Assembly (NCBI GenBank): GCA_028023455.1
Contig: JAQFVV010013064.1
Coordinates: 220,362 to 284,361, forward strand
DNA from: Epiperipatus broadwayi
Lineage: Eukaryota > Onychophora > Udeonychophora > Euonychophora > Peripatidae
Length of the DNA stretch: 64,000 bases
Direction of reading: 5' to 3'
This document shows, in pieces, positions 1 through 10,664 of this stretch. A program made the translations under genes and the position numbers. Each line of letters begins with the position of its first letter. Within the stretch, counting starts at the first letter, position 1. The notes below the pieces were generated by a model that worked only from the letters and a program-made list of their open reading frames with translations, did no database searches and had not been told where the DNA came from.

Positions 1-914
1 TCTAAAAAATAATTTTAGTTACGGTATAATATATCGATTCTTTTAGAAACATTTTTCTTTTTAATTTGTGAGATGTGATGTGACAGATTTCAGCAGATTC
101 TTATATGAAGCCTGGCGCCCTGATAAAAGAAATAAAAGCTGATTTCGTCGATAGTGTAAATCGTAACAATTACTAGGTAGAGTTGATCAGGACATATAGT
201 TATGTTTTTTTAGAAATAGGAATGAAACTTTCTTCTTTTTGCATAACTTGATCAACTCACGCATTATATGTGTAACAGAGACCTAGTCAGATGGGCAAAA
301 TGCTTCAATATATATATGTGAACTTTTTTAAAAAGAGGTAAATATTAACCATATAAAAAAATACAAAATGTGTTGGTTTGCCCTAGGAAAGATGATGGAT
401 CTCGGTATAAAAAATAAATTAATAGATGGGAAAAAATTACACTTACTATTTAGGGTATTTACGATTTGCCTAATCCATACTCTGTGTTTATGAATCCAAG
501 AAGATAAAATTTCAATATATATTATAACGATCAGGATGAAGTGAAAGTTTTACCATATCTGTGCTACAGGTGCCACTAGGCTATTTGAACCTAGAAAATT
601 TATATAGTAGGCAGATACGTAAGATAAATTCAACTTTCACATGTATATATATTTTTTCCGACCATAAGCCCATGCCACTAGCTCATGGAGCAAAGAGATT
701 TATAAAATATAATTCTTATCAAAATATTTTTAATATTAAAAGCCACTGCCAGTAATAACACACACAAACATTTATTAAACATATATGTAATTTAGAGTTA
801 TTATTTTAGTCTAATTTTTACTTTAGCATTTAATTTACATTTTTAACTTTTATTTTTGAAGTTCACACAGATGAATTTAATATTTTATTAAAGTGTCAAG
901 TATGAATACATAGA
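1..914. other. AT-rich DNA, nothing recognised
   Basis: No open frame of note, RNA gene or repeat was recognised here. The short open frame at 561-755 has no recognisable motif and is probably chance. Confidence 0.5.
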
Positions 915-939
915 TTGCATTTGAAAATAAAATATTCTA

Positions 940-1301
940 TCCCCTATTTAACCTTAGGCCAAAAGTTCGCAGTCAAACCAACATCAATCCATCTAATACA
1001 TCAATGTATTCAATGCAGCATGATTATGACAGCACAAATACCATACTGCCAGGAATGTACATCTGAACATCATGGTTGTAGAAGACATTGGCTCTCGTCC
1101 AGTACAGGAATACTACATCTGTCTGGTGAGAACAATAAAAAAAACTCCATAGGAAGGGACTGCGTTTTCCATCTTACTATCCCATTCCATAGGCTAAAAG
1201 GGGTGATCCAAGGAGCAGGGAATACCATCTGCTTCCGATGGTCAGTGAGATATGGGACTTATTTTGCCCAAGTGTGGCATATAATAGGATCCTGCATGTA
1301 G
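940..1301. other. Unexplained GC-richer, coding-like patch
   Basis: This stretch is clearly less AT-rich than its neighbours. It is open on the plus strand for most of its length (frame 915-1301, which would start at TTG). The reverse strand is open in pieces with a few stops. I recognise no domain on either strand. It may be a decayed transposon or exon fragment. The base composition and length are seen directly; any coding role is a guess. Confidence 0.3.
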
Positions 1302-1740
1302 AAAATCTCATGCTACATTTACTAATTACACCAATATATCCAATCGATTAACCCAATTTAACTACGAAACAAATAACCTAAGATTAACCCTCCCTTAATT
1401 AATTAATATAACTTTACAAATCTATGCAGCCATTCACACCTGACTTAAATTTAACATTTATTAAATTTAATTTAATGAAAAAACAAAAATTATAATAAAA
1501 CTTAAAAGAACAAAAAAAAAAAAAAACGGAAATGATTTTTTTTAAAAAAAAAACATCAAATAAAATTAATTATTAATAATAATTTACGTTGGTCAGATAG
1601 GATTCTATTTCTATTAAATAGGGAACAAGTTTTAGAATTAAAGTTATTATTCTTTTCAAATACTGGAGTTTTAGAATTATAGTTAAAGCTTATTAGAGTT
1701 CATAAAGTTCTTATGATTTAAAAGAAAAGTCCATATTTTC
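1302..1740. other. AT-rich low-complexity DNA
   Basis: A-rich runs and short homopolymers, for example around 1510-1560. Nothing recognisable. Confidence 0.5.
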
Positions 1741-2150
1741 TAGTTGCTTGCAACTTGTAAGGTGTTAATTCCCACGAGGTCCTTTATTGTGGCTGGTATT
1801 TTATTGCTGGATCTTGGTGTCCTGGGGTACACGATATAGGAAGATGATGTCATTTCCTTTCTTTATAATTAACTGAAGGAATTGGAAGTGCATCTTTCCA
1901 ATCCCTTCTCCTTCAACTCTCCCTGCACCAACACATATAGCATATCTCTTTCACATCTCTTTTTCTCTCCCAGCTCTTTCTTCAATAAAATTTATTTCCA
2001 AACTTTTTCTTTTATATTAGAATTTTGGATTGAGTGGACATTACGTCATGATGATGGTGATGGTCTTTTCATTGAGGTCCATTTCCTGAAGGATTTCTTT
2101 CATTGGCCATTCTGTTCCCATTGTTTTTTCTCTCCTATCTGACCTTTAAT
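1741..2150. other. Unexplained mixed-composition patch
   Basis: Richer in GC than the flanks. The reverse complement has several short open runs separated by stops, and the plus strand is open at 1882-2142. No family was recognised. It could be the remains of a retroelement or retrocopy. Confidence 0.25.
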
Positions 2151-2955
2151 TATACATTTTGAAATGCCCATAAGCTAGTTCACTTGGACTAATTAATAAT
2201 CATTTCCATTTTATATACAATAGTATTGATTAATTTATTGTACAAACTTAAAGATATATTTTTATCTCTAAATCTTTTTAAGTTTTTGTTGGAAATTTAG
2301 TTTTAAAACTTTCTTTTTTTAAATAAAGTTTTCTTTTAATAACTTTTCATCTGTGCGATTTTATATATTAGAGTTTAGATGACTTTTAATTTTCAATTAA
2401 AAAAAACAAATTTTTATTTGCGAACTTTATTTTTAATGTCTAATTTTTAAAATAAATTTATGTGCCCGTTACAATATATTTTTACAATGTAATAAAACGT
2501 GAAATGAAATTAATTTTTATTTAACCTGAATTAACTATGCTGAAAAAGAAAATTATATTTAAAAAATAAAAATATTTCAGTGTATATAAATGAAAAAAAT
2601 CCACATAATTCCTATTTCTCATTTTAGGATGACTTAAATCAATTATAAATTACATACATTACTATTAACTGATTCTGTTTCTCTCTATATAAAAGCAGTC
2701 ATTAACTCGTATTGCATTGTAAATGTAAATAGTAATTATATACAACTTATTTTACAATCATTTATTTTTATTTTCTATTTACATTATAAAATCATAAAAT
2801 TTCAAAAAGGAAAATAAGTAATAGGCAAAATACAGATTGACATATATATATACTTTTAAATGCTTACTTTTGATTTTTTAAATATTTGGTGTCATAATTG
2901 TTCTATTTATAAGCAGCATATATACTTTAATTAAAGTACTACTCTAAACTATATT
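2151..2955. other. AT-rich DNA, nothing recognised
   Basis: Mostly A/T tracts with no supported feature. Confidence 0.5.
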
Positions 2956-2959
2956 TGAA

Positions 2960-4015
2960 ATTATATTTGAAAAGGCATTTGATTCTATAAACATTTCTTC
3001 AGTGATTAAAGCATTGGATCATCAAGGTGTAGATCCAGGATATTGTCATATTTTAAAGAATATTTATAAAATACAACAGCAACAATTAGATTACATAATG
3101 ATAGTAGGAAAATCAACATTGAAAAGGGTGACTCCATATCTCCAAAACTTTTTACAGCAGTGCTGCAAGAAGTATTTTGTGGATTCAAATGGGAAGCTAA
3201 AGGAGTGAAAGTAAATAGAGATTATTTAAGTCATTTAGATTTTGCAGCTGATGTAGTTGTTTTTGCAAATAATGCTTTAGAGCTACAGGAAATATTGCAG
3301 GAGTTATCAGATGAAAGTAGGACTATAGATAAATGTTAAAAAGACTAAAGTAATGTTTAATAGATTTTCTCAAAATATGAAAATAAAGATTGATTATGAT
3401 GAGTTAGAAGAAGTTAACAGTTACAAATACCTTGGTCAGATTATTAATACAGATGGAAACATAATGGATGAAATTAATCATAGAATTAAACTTGGTTGGA
3501 GTGCTTTTGGTAAAAATAACTTGATATTAAAAGGAAATATGCCTATGGGTTTGAAAAGGAAGGTTTTTAATAAATGTGTTTTGCCAGTTCTTACTTATGG
3601 ATCTGAGACTTGGACACTTAATAGAAAAGCAATACAGAGACTTCAGACCACTCAAAGAAGTATAGAGAGATGTATGTTGGGAATAACAAGAAGAGATCGA
3701 AAACGCAATATATGGGTAAGAGAACAAACAGGTGTTACTGACCGCATTGAAAAAATTAAAAGACTGAAGTGGAGTTGGGCTGGACATATTGTTAGAAGAG
3801 ATGATAATAGATGGACAATTGAAATTTTGAACTGGATTCCAAGAGTTTGTAAAAGCCCCAGAAAGAGACCACATGTGAGATGGATAGATGAAATAAGAAA
3901 GTGTGCAGGGGTGATGTGGAAAAGAGAAGCTAAAGATAGGAAAAGATGGATTGAACTTGGAGAGACCTTCATCTTGCAGTGGATTGATAATGGTTGAAGA
4001 TGATGATAATGACTA
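2960..4015 (+). mobile_element. 5'-truncated RTE-type LINE, RT to 3' end
   Basis: Remnant of a non-LTR retrotransposon that starts inside the reverse transcriptase. An initial KAFDSI match is the RT motif around the first catalytic Asp. Several frame breaks follow, and then a continuous frame at 3353-3997 (214 residues). That frame has the thumb and C-terminal block typical of RTE-like elements: YLGQIINTDG, LPVLTYGSETWTL, ERCMLGITRRDR, LKWSWAGHIVRRDDNRW. In the broken part (about 3236-3256) the second catalytic motif reads FAADVV rather than FADD, so the enzyme would be dead. The 3' end runs into a short GATGATGAT-type tail at about 3997-4012, as RTE elements usually have. Clade assignment is from motif recognition only. 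Two further fragments of the same family lie on the minus strand at 12126-12755 and 24610-24960. Confidence 0.85.
3353..3997 (+). pseudogene. RTE-type RT C-terminal fragment
   Basis: 214-residue open frame with the conserved region downstream of the RT catalytic core. It lacks the endonuclease domain and the RT palm. The first Met falls inside the ancestral ORF, so this is not a true start. The frame upstream (about 2960-3350) is shifted and stopped. No host function is expected. The family normally nicks target DNA and primes reverse transcription there. Confidence 0.8.
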
Positions 4016-4211
4016 CTCTAAAAAATTATATTTGTAAGAGACACAATTTTGTGCATATTCGAGCACATGAATGTGTACATACAGAAAATAGATAATATGC
4101 ACAAATAATTCATTTTACTTATTTTTTACTATTTCATTTGACAATGTTCAAACCAAAATAAAATCAAATTTGCAGGCCCACCCATAAAGGAGATTATCTC
4201 ACATTCATATA

Positions 4212-4215
<4 letters not shown>

Positions 4216-4301
<86 letters not shown>
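4216..4301. repeat. (TA)n microsatellite
   Basis: About 85 bp of alternating TA with one GA interruption near 4245. Confidence 0.95.
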
Positions 4302-4303
<2 letters not shown>

Positions 4304-4750
4304 CAAATTTATCCACTTAAACATTTACTTGTCATACCAATGTTTCAACAGTATCCAGATAGTAGAAATCATTCAGGATTGTTGCAGAGAAGCCAGGACA
4401 TCAAAAGATGGCTGACAGGATTCAATTTAAATGTCAGTATAATGTTAAGCAAATATATTTACACAAACTAATGCAAAATATTTTTTTACATCTTTTATCA
4501 ATAAAAATGTTTCATAATATACGCATGCTTTAATAATAATAATAATAACAAATATTTTTGACTAGAAAAATTATCACCCATGTTTATATGTATACACGAT
4601 CCCAGTCACATTCCAAGTCTCCATTTTTCAAATAATCATCTCAAGAAATAGATATACATGTATGAAAAACAGGACTATTAAATATTTAAACTTTTACACA
4701 GTCACCGTTATCTATGTTTACATATACTGTTAAATCATTACTACCCCCCC
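4302..4750. other. Unassigned DNA between SSR and R1 repeat
   Basis: AT-rich, with a short (AAT)n at about 4532-4548 and a C-run at 4743-4750. No feature recognised. Confidence 0.45.
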
Positions 4751-4754
4751 TTCC

Positions 4755-5143
4755 AGTGCAAGTCTTAGCAATCAATGGATGCAAGAAGGTTTGTGCATAA
4801 AATCCCTATTTAGTGCTTACTTATCCAATATCCCCAGATTAGTTTTTAGTTTATGGCTTTCATCAGTGAGGAACCTTAATGCACCTAGATGTTGGAATCT
4901 AATGCAACCCTCCAGCAGAACTACAAAGCTATGAGTCCAAGTTGAAAACAATAATGTTTTCAATCCAAGCTCCTTCACTTGTGTAGTCATATCGATCTGA
5001 ACCCAATTAAGTATCCATATATTTTGATGTTTTTGGTTTTTTAAACCCCAGTCATCATTACCCTATGGGCAAGATTGGTATAAAACCACTAAAATATCAC
5101 ATGATCACTATTTCCTATGATTATACAAGCTGTTAAAACAGTA
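4755..5143 (-). repeat. R1 repeat copy A (ribozyme-bearing family)
   Basis: One nearly complete unit of family R1, sense on the minus strand. It aligns by eye over its whole length with the units at 7200-8130 (+) and 29648-30101 (-). Shared landmarks in sense order are GTGATCATGTGATATTTTAG, a TGGTTTTATACCAAT hairpin-like block, GCTTGGATTGAAAACATT, GCTGGAGGGTTGCATTA, the hammerhead-like core, GGGATTTTATGCACAA and ATCCATTGATT. No coding capacity is seen. On its right it stops abruptly at the 3' tail of a LINE (5144). The R1 sequence resumes at 7079, so one tandem array has been split. Confidence 0.8.
4823..4879 (-). ncRNA. Degenerate hammerhead-like motif, R1 copy A
   Basis: Minus strand keeps CTGATGA and the inner half of stem I (TTCCTCA against TGGGGA). 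The GAAAC core has become AAAAC, the cleavage triplet GTC has become ATC, and stem II no longer pairs. It is probably inactive. It is recognisable as a ribozyme only by comparison with 29752-29810. Confidence 0.5.
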
Positions 5144-5194
5144 TGATGTGATGTGATGTACTGTGACTTCTCCTTAAACGAAGTCAGGAATCTC

Positions 5195-6467
5195 TCAGCA
5201 GCTATGCCCAGAGAAACCTGTTAGCCACTTTACCTTCCTTTTCCATTGACCACCATAAGTTTTCCCATAATCTGTTCCATCCCATTTCCACAACATAATC
5301 TTTGTCAACTCCATGACTTTCATATCTAAATCCCCCTTATCTTTTCCCAAACCTAGCATAAAAACCAATAATCCACTTTCTGTATAATCACTTTTTTCAT
5401 ATTTATTCTTCCATAACTTCATTATATGTACCCTTTCTGTTTTCAAGCATTTACATTCAATTAACAAATGCCTAATGTTTTCTATTCCTTCCTTACATAA
5501 TTTACAGACTAAATCACCCATAGTTTTCCATTTACATGTATATTCTCTTGTTACTAAAGATCCTGTTTGAGCCTTAAACAATAAACTACTTTTCTTACTA
5601 TTATTATAAATTAACTTGCACCTAATATTCTGTTTATTTCTATATATATATTACTCATTTTACTCTCCATACTAGTTCTCCAGCTCTCTAACTCCCTATT
5701 CTTTATTAGTAAATCTATTCTTTTATCCCATTCCTTACCACTATAACACTCAACAATTCTCCAAACACAATCATCCCATATTTTATACAAATATACAGAT
5801 AAATTCTTTATCCAAATCTTTTGCATACCGTATTACCTTTCTTACCCATCTTATTACCTGTCCTTAACTCATAACCCAATTAAATACTATTTTAGCTATT
5901 CTTTTATTATCCATAAATTGTAATCTATCAAACATTTTCATTTTACTTTTTGCATCTCTCATATGAAAACTTGACCATCCCACTTCTCCTTGAATTGCCT
6001 CCCTTGCTGTCCATACATCTGCATCCAATGCATGTCTTTCTTCTTCCCTTTGAACTTTTTCTAAGTAATTTAATATCCCATTACTAACATATAATGCATC
6101 ATTACCATATGTTAACCCTGCTACTACAACTCCTTTCCATATAATTCTAGCTACATCATATTTATTATATGAAAACACTGTTAATTTCTTTATCAATCCC
6201 TTTCTTTTTTTTTGCTTCATTTATCAATTTTTTCTTTCATTCATCCAAATAATTTTTCAGATTACTTAAAATAATTCCCAAATAACTACATCTATTCACC
6301 ACACTTAGCTTAATATCTTCCAACAAAAATTCTACATCTTCTCTTTCGCCAGTATTAACCATCAATATATTTGATTTTTCTTCACTAAATTTAATCCCCA
6401 TCTCTTTACCCACCCTTGCATATGTCCTCAGCATAACTTCCATATCTTCTCTTCTTTCTGCACCCAA
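5195..6467 (-). pseudogene. LINE ORF pieces: RT end and C-terminal zinc box
   Basis: Four adjoining open frames on the minus strand (6467-6237, 6220-5864, 5826-5611, 5581-5195) together read as the 3' part of one LINE polyprotein. The first begins just after the FADD motif, with ERREDMEVML and KFSEEKSNILMV, the usual RT block after the catalytic Asp pair. The last carries CKLCKEG...HLLIEC, a CCHC-like motif common at LINE ORF2 C-termini. They are separated by stops and frameshifts, so no intact enzyme is made. Confidence 0.75.
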
Positions 6468-6670
6468 AAATATATCATCTGCAAAAAAAAAGACCTGACA
6501 AAATATATACTTCCTTACTACCTATTAACAATATCTCCATCCCTCTTCCTAATCTTTCTATTGCTGTTTCCATTCCACTCAAATACAATACAAACAAAAT
6601 AGGTGACAAAGGACATCCTTGCCTTAGTCCCACCCCATTTTTAATTTTAACTGATTCTATATTCCCTAAT

Positions 6671-6672
<2 letters not shown>

Positions 6673-6757
<85 letters not shown>
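6673..6757. repeat. (TA)n microsatellite inside the LINE RT
   Basis: About 85 bp of alternating TA inserted between two RT motifs of the minus-strand LINE. It stays open in that frame as an Ile-Tyr run, but it cannot be part of a working RT. Confidence 0.95.
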
Positions 6758-6760
<3 letters not shown>

Positions 6761-7037
6761 ATTATTTTCATATAATTTCTTTATAATATCTACTAAAGCT
6801 CCATCCATTCCCAAATTTACAAAACTTATCCATAAGCTATTTCTATTTACTCTATCCTATGCCTTCTCTATATCTATAAAACTTATATATAACTGTTTAC
6901 CTGAATTCCTACTCATATCCATAAGTTATGTAACTACAAATAAACTATCTCCTATACACCTATTTAATCTAAAACCTCCTTGCATTTCCCCTACTACATT
7001 ATTCCCTTCCATCCATTTTACAACTCTTCTAGCCACC

Positions 7038-7038
<1 letters not shown>

Positions 7039-7077
<39 letters not shown>

Positions 7078-7078
7078 A
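7039..7078. repeat. (TA)n(TG)n microsatellite at LINE 5' break
   Basis: Short compound dinucleotide repeat between the truncated LINE end and resumed R1 sequence. Confidence 0.9.
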
Positions 7079-7265
7079 TCAAACACTTTATACAGTAGTG
7101 CCACCCAGTGCAAACCTTAGAAACCAATGAGCAAGAAGGTTTGTGCCTAAAATCTCTATCTATTACTTACTCATTCAATATTATTGCCCTAGTTTGGGTG
7201 AGCACTAAATCTTCTTACATCCATTGATAACTAAGGCTTGCATTGAATGACACTACTGTATGAAG
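7079..7265. repeat. R1 fold-back junction
   Basis: R1 runs on the minus strand from 7079 to about 7190, then switches to the plus strand. The flanks CAGTAGTGCCACCCAGTGCA (7094 on) and its inverted counterpart near 7240-7262 form an imperfect palindrome of about 80-90 bp arms. The flip lies at the ribozyme region: remnants of the GAAACTAG and ATATTGGATGAG blocks are visible at 7165-7200. The left half continues copy A across the LINE. Confidence 0.65.
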
Positions 7266-7568
7266 AGTTTACTACTGTTTTAATGGTTTGTTTAAGCATA
7301 GGAAATGGTAATCGTGATGTTTTAGTGGTTTTACACTAATCTTGCTCATAGGATGATGGTAACTGTGGATTTAAAAAAATACAAAGATACCAAAATTTAT
7401 AAATACTGAACTGGCTTCAGATCTATATGAATATATATGCAAATAAGCTTGGATTGAAAACATTATTGTGTTTTCATTTTGGATTCATAGCTTTGTAGTT
7501 AACTAAATGGATAGAAAGTACTGCTGGAGGACTGCATTAAATTCTAAGATGGAAGTTCAGTGCTTTCA

Positions 7569-7626
7569 GATCTGAGGTTCGTCACTAATTAAAACCGTGT
7601 TAGAAACTAATTTGGGGATATTGGAT
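7569..7626 (+). ncRNA. Degenerate hammerhead-like motif, R1 unit B1
   Basis: CTGATGA has become CTAATTA. GAAAC and the TGGGGATATTGGAT flank are kept. Predicted inactive. Confidence 0.4.
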
Positions 7627-7977
7627 GAGTAGGCATTGGATAGGGATTTTATGCACAACCTTCTTACAGCCACTGATTATTAAGGTTTGCCCTGAGTGGC
7701 ACAACTGTATGGAGAGTACTGTTTTAACAGCTTGTGTAAGTGTAGGAAATGGTGATCGTGTAATATTTTAGTGGTTTTATACCAATCCTACCTATAGAAT
7801 GATGATGATTGTGGTTATTAAAAAATCAAAAACATCAAAACTTTACAAGTCAATGAGCTTGGATTGAAAACATTGTGTGTTCATCTTGGACTGATAGCTT
7901 TATATTAAACTAAACAGATAAAAAGTGGCTGCTGGAAGGTTGCTTTAAATCCTAAAATCTAGATGTAGTGTTCTTAG

Positions 7978-8034
7978 ATCCAAGGCTTCTCACTGATAAA
8001 AGCCACAAAGTAGAAACTAGCTGGGATATTGAAT
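7978..8034 (+). ncRNA. Degenerate hammerhead-like motif, R1 unit B2
   Basis: Core reads CTGATAA, followed by AAGCCACAAAGTA and GAAACTAGC. The cleavage triplet has lost one base and the stem I flank ATATTG is shortened. ATCCAAGG upstream still matches the outer stem I strand. Predicted inactive. Confidence 0.45.
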
Positions 8035-8130
8035 GAGTAGGCACTAGATAGGGATTTTATGCATCAATCTTCTTACATCCATCGATTAATAAGGCCTTCA
8101 CTGAGTGATACTACTGCACTGAGAGTTTGT

Positions 8131-9649
8131 TATTATTTAAACTTTATGCAAGGTTATGAACTAAAATTTATATTAATTCAGAGATAATATAAAATTTGAA
8201 GGAGAAAATAATTTTGTCTGAATTATCTTAATTTTATTGGTCATTACCCCTCCCCCCAACACTCCTATACTTGTATTATAGCAATAAATAGGAATTACAT
8301 TTTATAATATAAATAATAGAATTCTCAATATGATGCATTTAATCTCTGTTGGGTATCATTGTAGTTTTACATTATTTGTTTAAACTATAATTTCCACTGA
8401 TAAATTCTCATTTCACATGCACATATAATTATGTCATAGACAATTTACATTTCAAAGTTACATAAAATATTTTTCAAATACCAATAAATTTCTTCAGTAA
8501 TCGATTCACATAAATAATATATACTTTTGTGAGTTTCAATGTAACTTCCATAAGTAATAATTATATAATCTTATGTAGTTGTGTTTATATTTAATGTTTT
8601 CAGACAAGTTGGTATGATTTGTGGCACATATATGTATACAAATAAATCAAAGAGAAATACATTTTTCATGGAATTAAACACTAAATCCTTTTAACATAAC
8701 ACATCTCTTTATTATCTTATAAAACAACAAATCTTTTATATAGTTATTATTAAAAGTATATAATAAATGATTTAATATTAATATAGAAATATAATTATTT
8801 TTTTAATAAAAACAATTTTATATTTCAAAATTTCCATTTTCAGCTTTGTAGATTACTTGTTTTAAGACATCATTATAACTTTTTTGGAATTAAAACTTAT
8901 AATGTGAAAATTAAATCATAAATAATAATTCCTTGATTTTAAAATTTGTATTTAAAAACACATATATTTAATAGCAAATAGATAAAGTTGTGTATAATTA
9001 ATAGTTTTTTTTATCTTTCCCACCCCCATTCATTGCAAAGATAATATAATTTGACATACTTTTTAACTTAGCACTCGTATTGCATTTATACAATTCATAT
9101 ACCTTATATAATGGTAATATTTACTCATATATTAATCGGTGCTACTTTAGTATGTGATCTCTGCTATTTTGAATTTCAAAATGACCAAAAACGTCCGCTG
9201 ACATATCTAAGCAATAAAAAAGTATGCAAAAATGCAAAACATTTAGAACTTGGGTCATGTGACTAATTTTCAAAAAAAAATCCCAATACATAAAATATTT
9301 ACAACTCGGGGCATGTGACTATAATATCAATTAAAATCATCACACATAGAAATTATTAACATATAAAAAGCATAGATATTTAAAATATATAAAAAGCTAT
9401 CATGCATTATTAAATCATGCAGGTTACAAAATTAACACTTAAATTTATAACTTGTAAGCCTCATTTTTGTAAAAATATAAAAAGATTGATCAAAGGTATA
9501 TATATAAATAGATCTGAGATCGCATAATAAATAATCATTTATTAAAATAATATTTCATTTAGTTGCATAAATTTGGAGAGAAATATATTATCTTTACCAT
9601 TATTTATCATGGCAAAATATTAAATCAAATGATGTCTAGTGGAAATATC
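8131..9649. other. AT-rich DNA with a minor direct repeat
   Basis: No gene recognised. Around 9225-9320 the block ATTTAGAACTTGGGTCATGTG is repeated about 57-60 bp later as ATTTACAACTCGGGGCATGTG, a decayed local duplication. Confidence 0.45.
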
Positions 9650-9657
9650 TACTATAA

Positions 9658-9947
9658 CAGGGGTCCCCAACTTTTTTGCACTTAAGAGCACATTGTATAA
9701 TACCGGCCAGATGGTGAGCACCATTTATTTTTTCAATGTAAATTTATAGTTGAATATTGTTAAAAATACACATAATATACAAAAAAAATATAAATAATAA
9801 TTTATAAGAAATTTTAAAAATTAAATTTACTTGTATCAGATAAATAATTTTTTATCATGTTCGGATAGCAGCGGGCACATGTAAAATGGTCTGCGGGCAC
9901 CATGGTGCCTGCCATAATGCCTGCAGGCATAGGGTTGGGGACCCCTG
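9658..9947. mobile_element. hAT-type MITE with 8 bp TSD
   Basis: 290 bp non-coding element. The 5' end CAGGGGTCCCCAAC and the 3' end GTTGGGGACCCCTG are perfect 14 bp terminal inverted repeats. The flanks TACTATAA at 9650-9657 and TACTATAA at 9948-9955 are an exact 8 bp target-site duplication, as hAT transposases make. The subterminal region near 9885-9930 has several GGCACCATGGTGCC-like palindromes that could be transposase-binding motifs. No transposase is encoded, so it would need a hAT enzyme in trans. The exact duplication suggests fairly recent insertion. Confidence 0.93.
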
Positions 9948-9955
9948 TACTATAA

Positions 9956-10660
9956 AGATGATAATTTTTATAACTAGGAATACTAAAAAGGTACTTATTT
10001 ACTTTTCACTCTTAATAAGATATATAACAATAAAATTATCAAGTATCAAACTATAATCTAATTTAATGCATAATATACTTTATTTTGATATATATATATA
10101 TTACAATTATTATTATTATGAGAACATTATTTATCCAAATACATGCATGTACTTTTTAAATTACTTTCATGTGTAATTAATATACTGTGTCCATTTAAAA
10201 TATTTCTTTAAACTGTAAATAAACGTGTTAATGTTCGCCTGAAACATGCATTTTTTAAAAATTAAAAACTTTAATAATTATTACAAGTATCATTTAAAAT
10301 GACCATGCATATCTCAATTACAAATTTTTTTTTTAATAAATGATATAAATCAGAAATTAAAATCTTTTTATAAAATAAAATACTGATATGTTTTTTATAT
10401 TTTTTACTATTATATATATTTTTTATTCATGTCTTGAATGAAATAAGGAGTACATAATTGTTGTGTATTTGGCTATGAAGCTGACTATCAACAATTACCA
10501 TAAAATTATAAATTATCAAAACATTATTAATAACGCTTAAATATATTTATTTACATATTATACATACACATAAATTAAAATTTAACTGAGTAGCGATCAT
10601 ATTTTATTTATTTATATATATATAACCAAATAGTCATTGATTTAAAGTTCTACCTTTACT
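9956..10660. other. AT-rich DNA, nothing recognised
   Basis: A/T tracts with short (TA)n and (TTA)n stretches. Confidence 0.5.
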
Positions 10661-10664
10661 GCCT

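Larger units (their letters stand above)
5144..7078 (-). mobile_element. 5'-truncated LINE (jockey/CR1-like), minus strand
   Basis: Non-LTR retrotransposon lacking its endonuclease. From the 5' side (high coordinates) it encodes RT with GEMQGGFR and a catalytic IDIEKA.DRV at about 6840-7000. A (TA)n expansion at 6673-6757 follows, then GLRQGCPLSPILF at about 6590-6650. The FADDI catalytic box lies at about 6470-6490, where a T-run causes a frameshift. The thumb region and a C-terminal zinc-like CKLC-x8-H-x4-C box follow at 5430-5520. The last codons (GFSGHSC, stop) and a short 3' UTR end in a CATCA-type tail at 5144-5160. The open frames 5195-5581, 5611-5826, 5864-6220 and 6237-6467 are consecutive pieces of one ORF separated by a few breaks, so this copy is fairly young. 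The clade is uncertain. A 92 bp 3' fragment of the same family is at 13404-13490. Confidence 0.8.
7200..8130 (+). repeat. R1 tandem array copy B (two units)
   Basis: Two head-to-tail R1 units on the plus strand. The landmark CTTCTTACA recurs at 7211, 7660 and 8070, giving unit lengths of about 449 and 410 bp. Each unit has the GCTTGGATTGAAAACATT block (7446, 7857), a decayed hammerhead core and the GGGATTTTATGCA block. No ORF is present. The tandem arrangement of short non-coding units resembles that described for metazoan retrozymes. Confidence 0.75.

Noticed and set aside
3527-3972. Minus-strand frames opposite the RTE fragment
   Set aside because: Antisense shadows of the LINE ORF.
4755-8130. 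Ordinary satellite DNA as the explanation for R1
   Set aside because: Only one or two units per site, dispersed and in both orientations, with a ribozyme-like core; unlike a long homogeneous satellite array.
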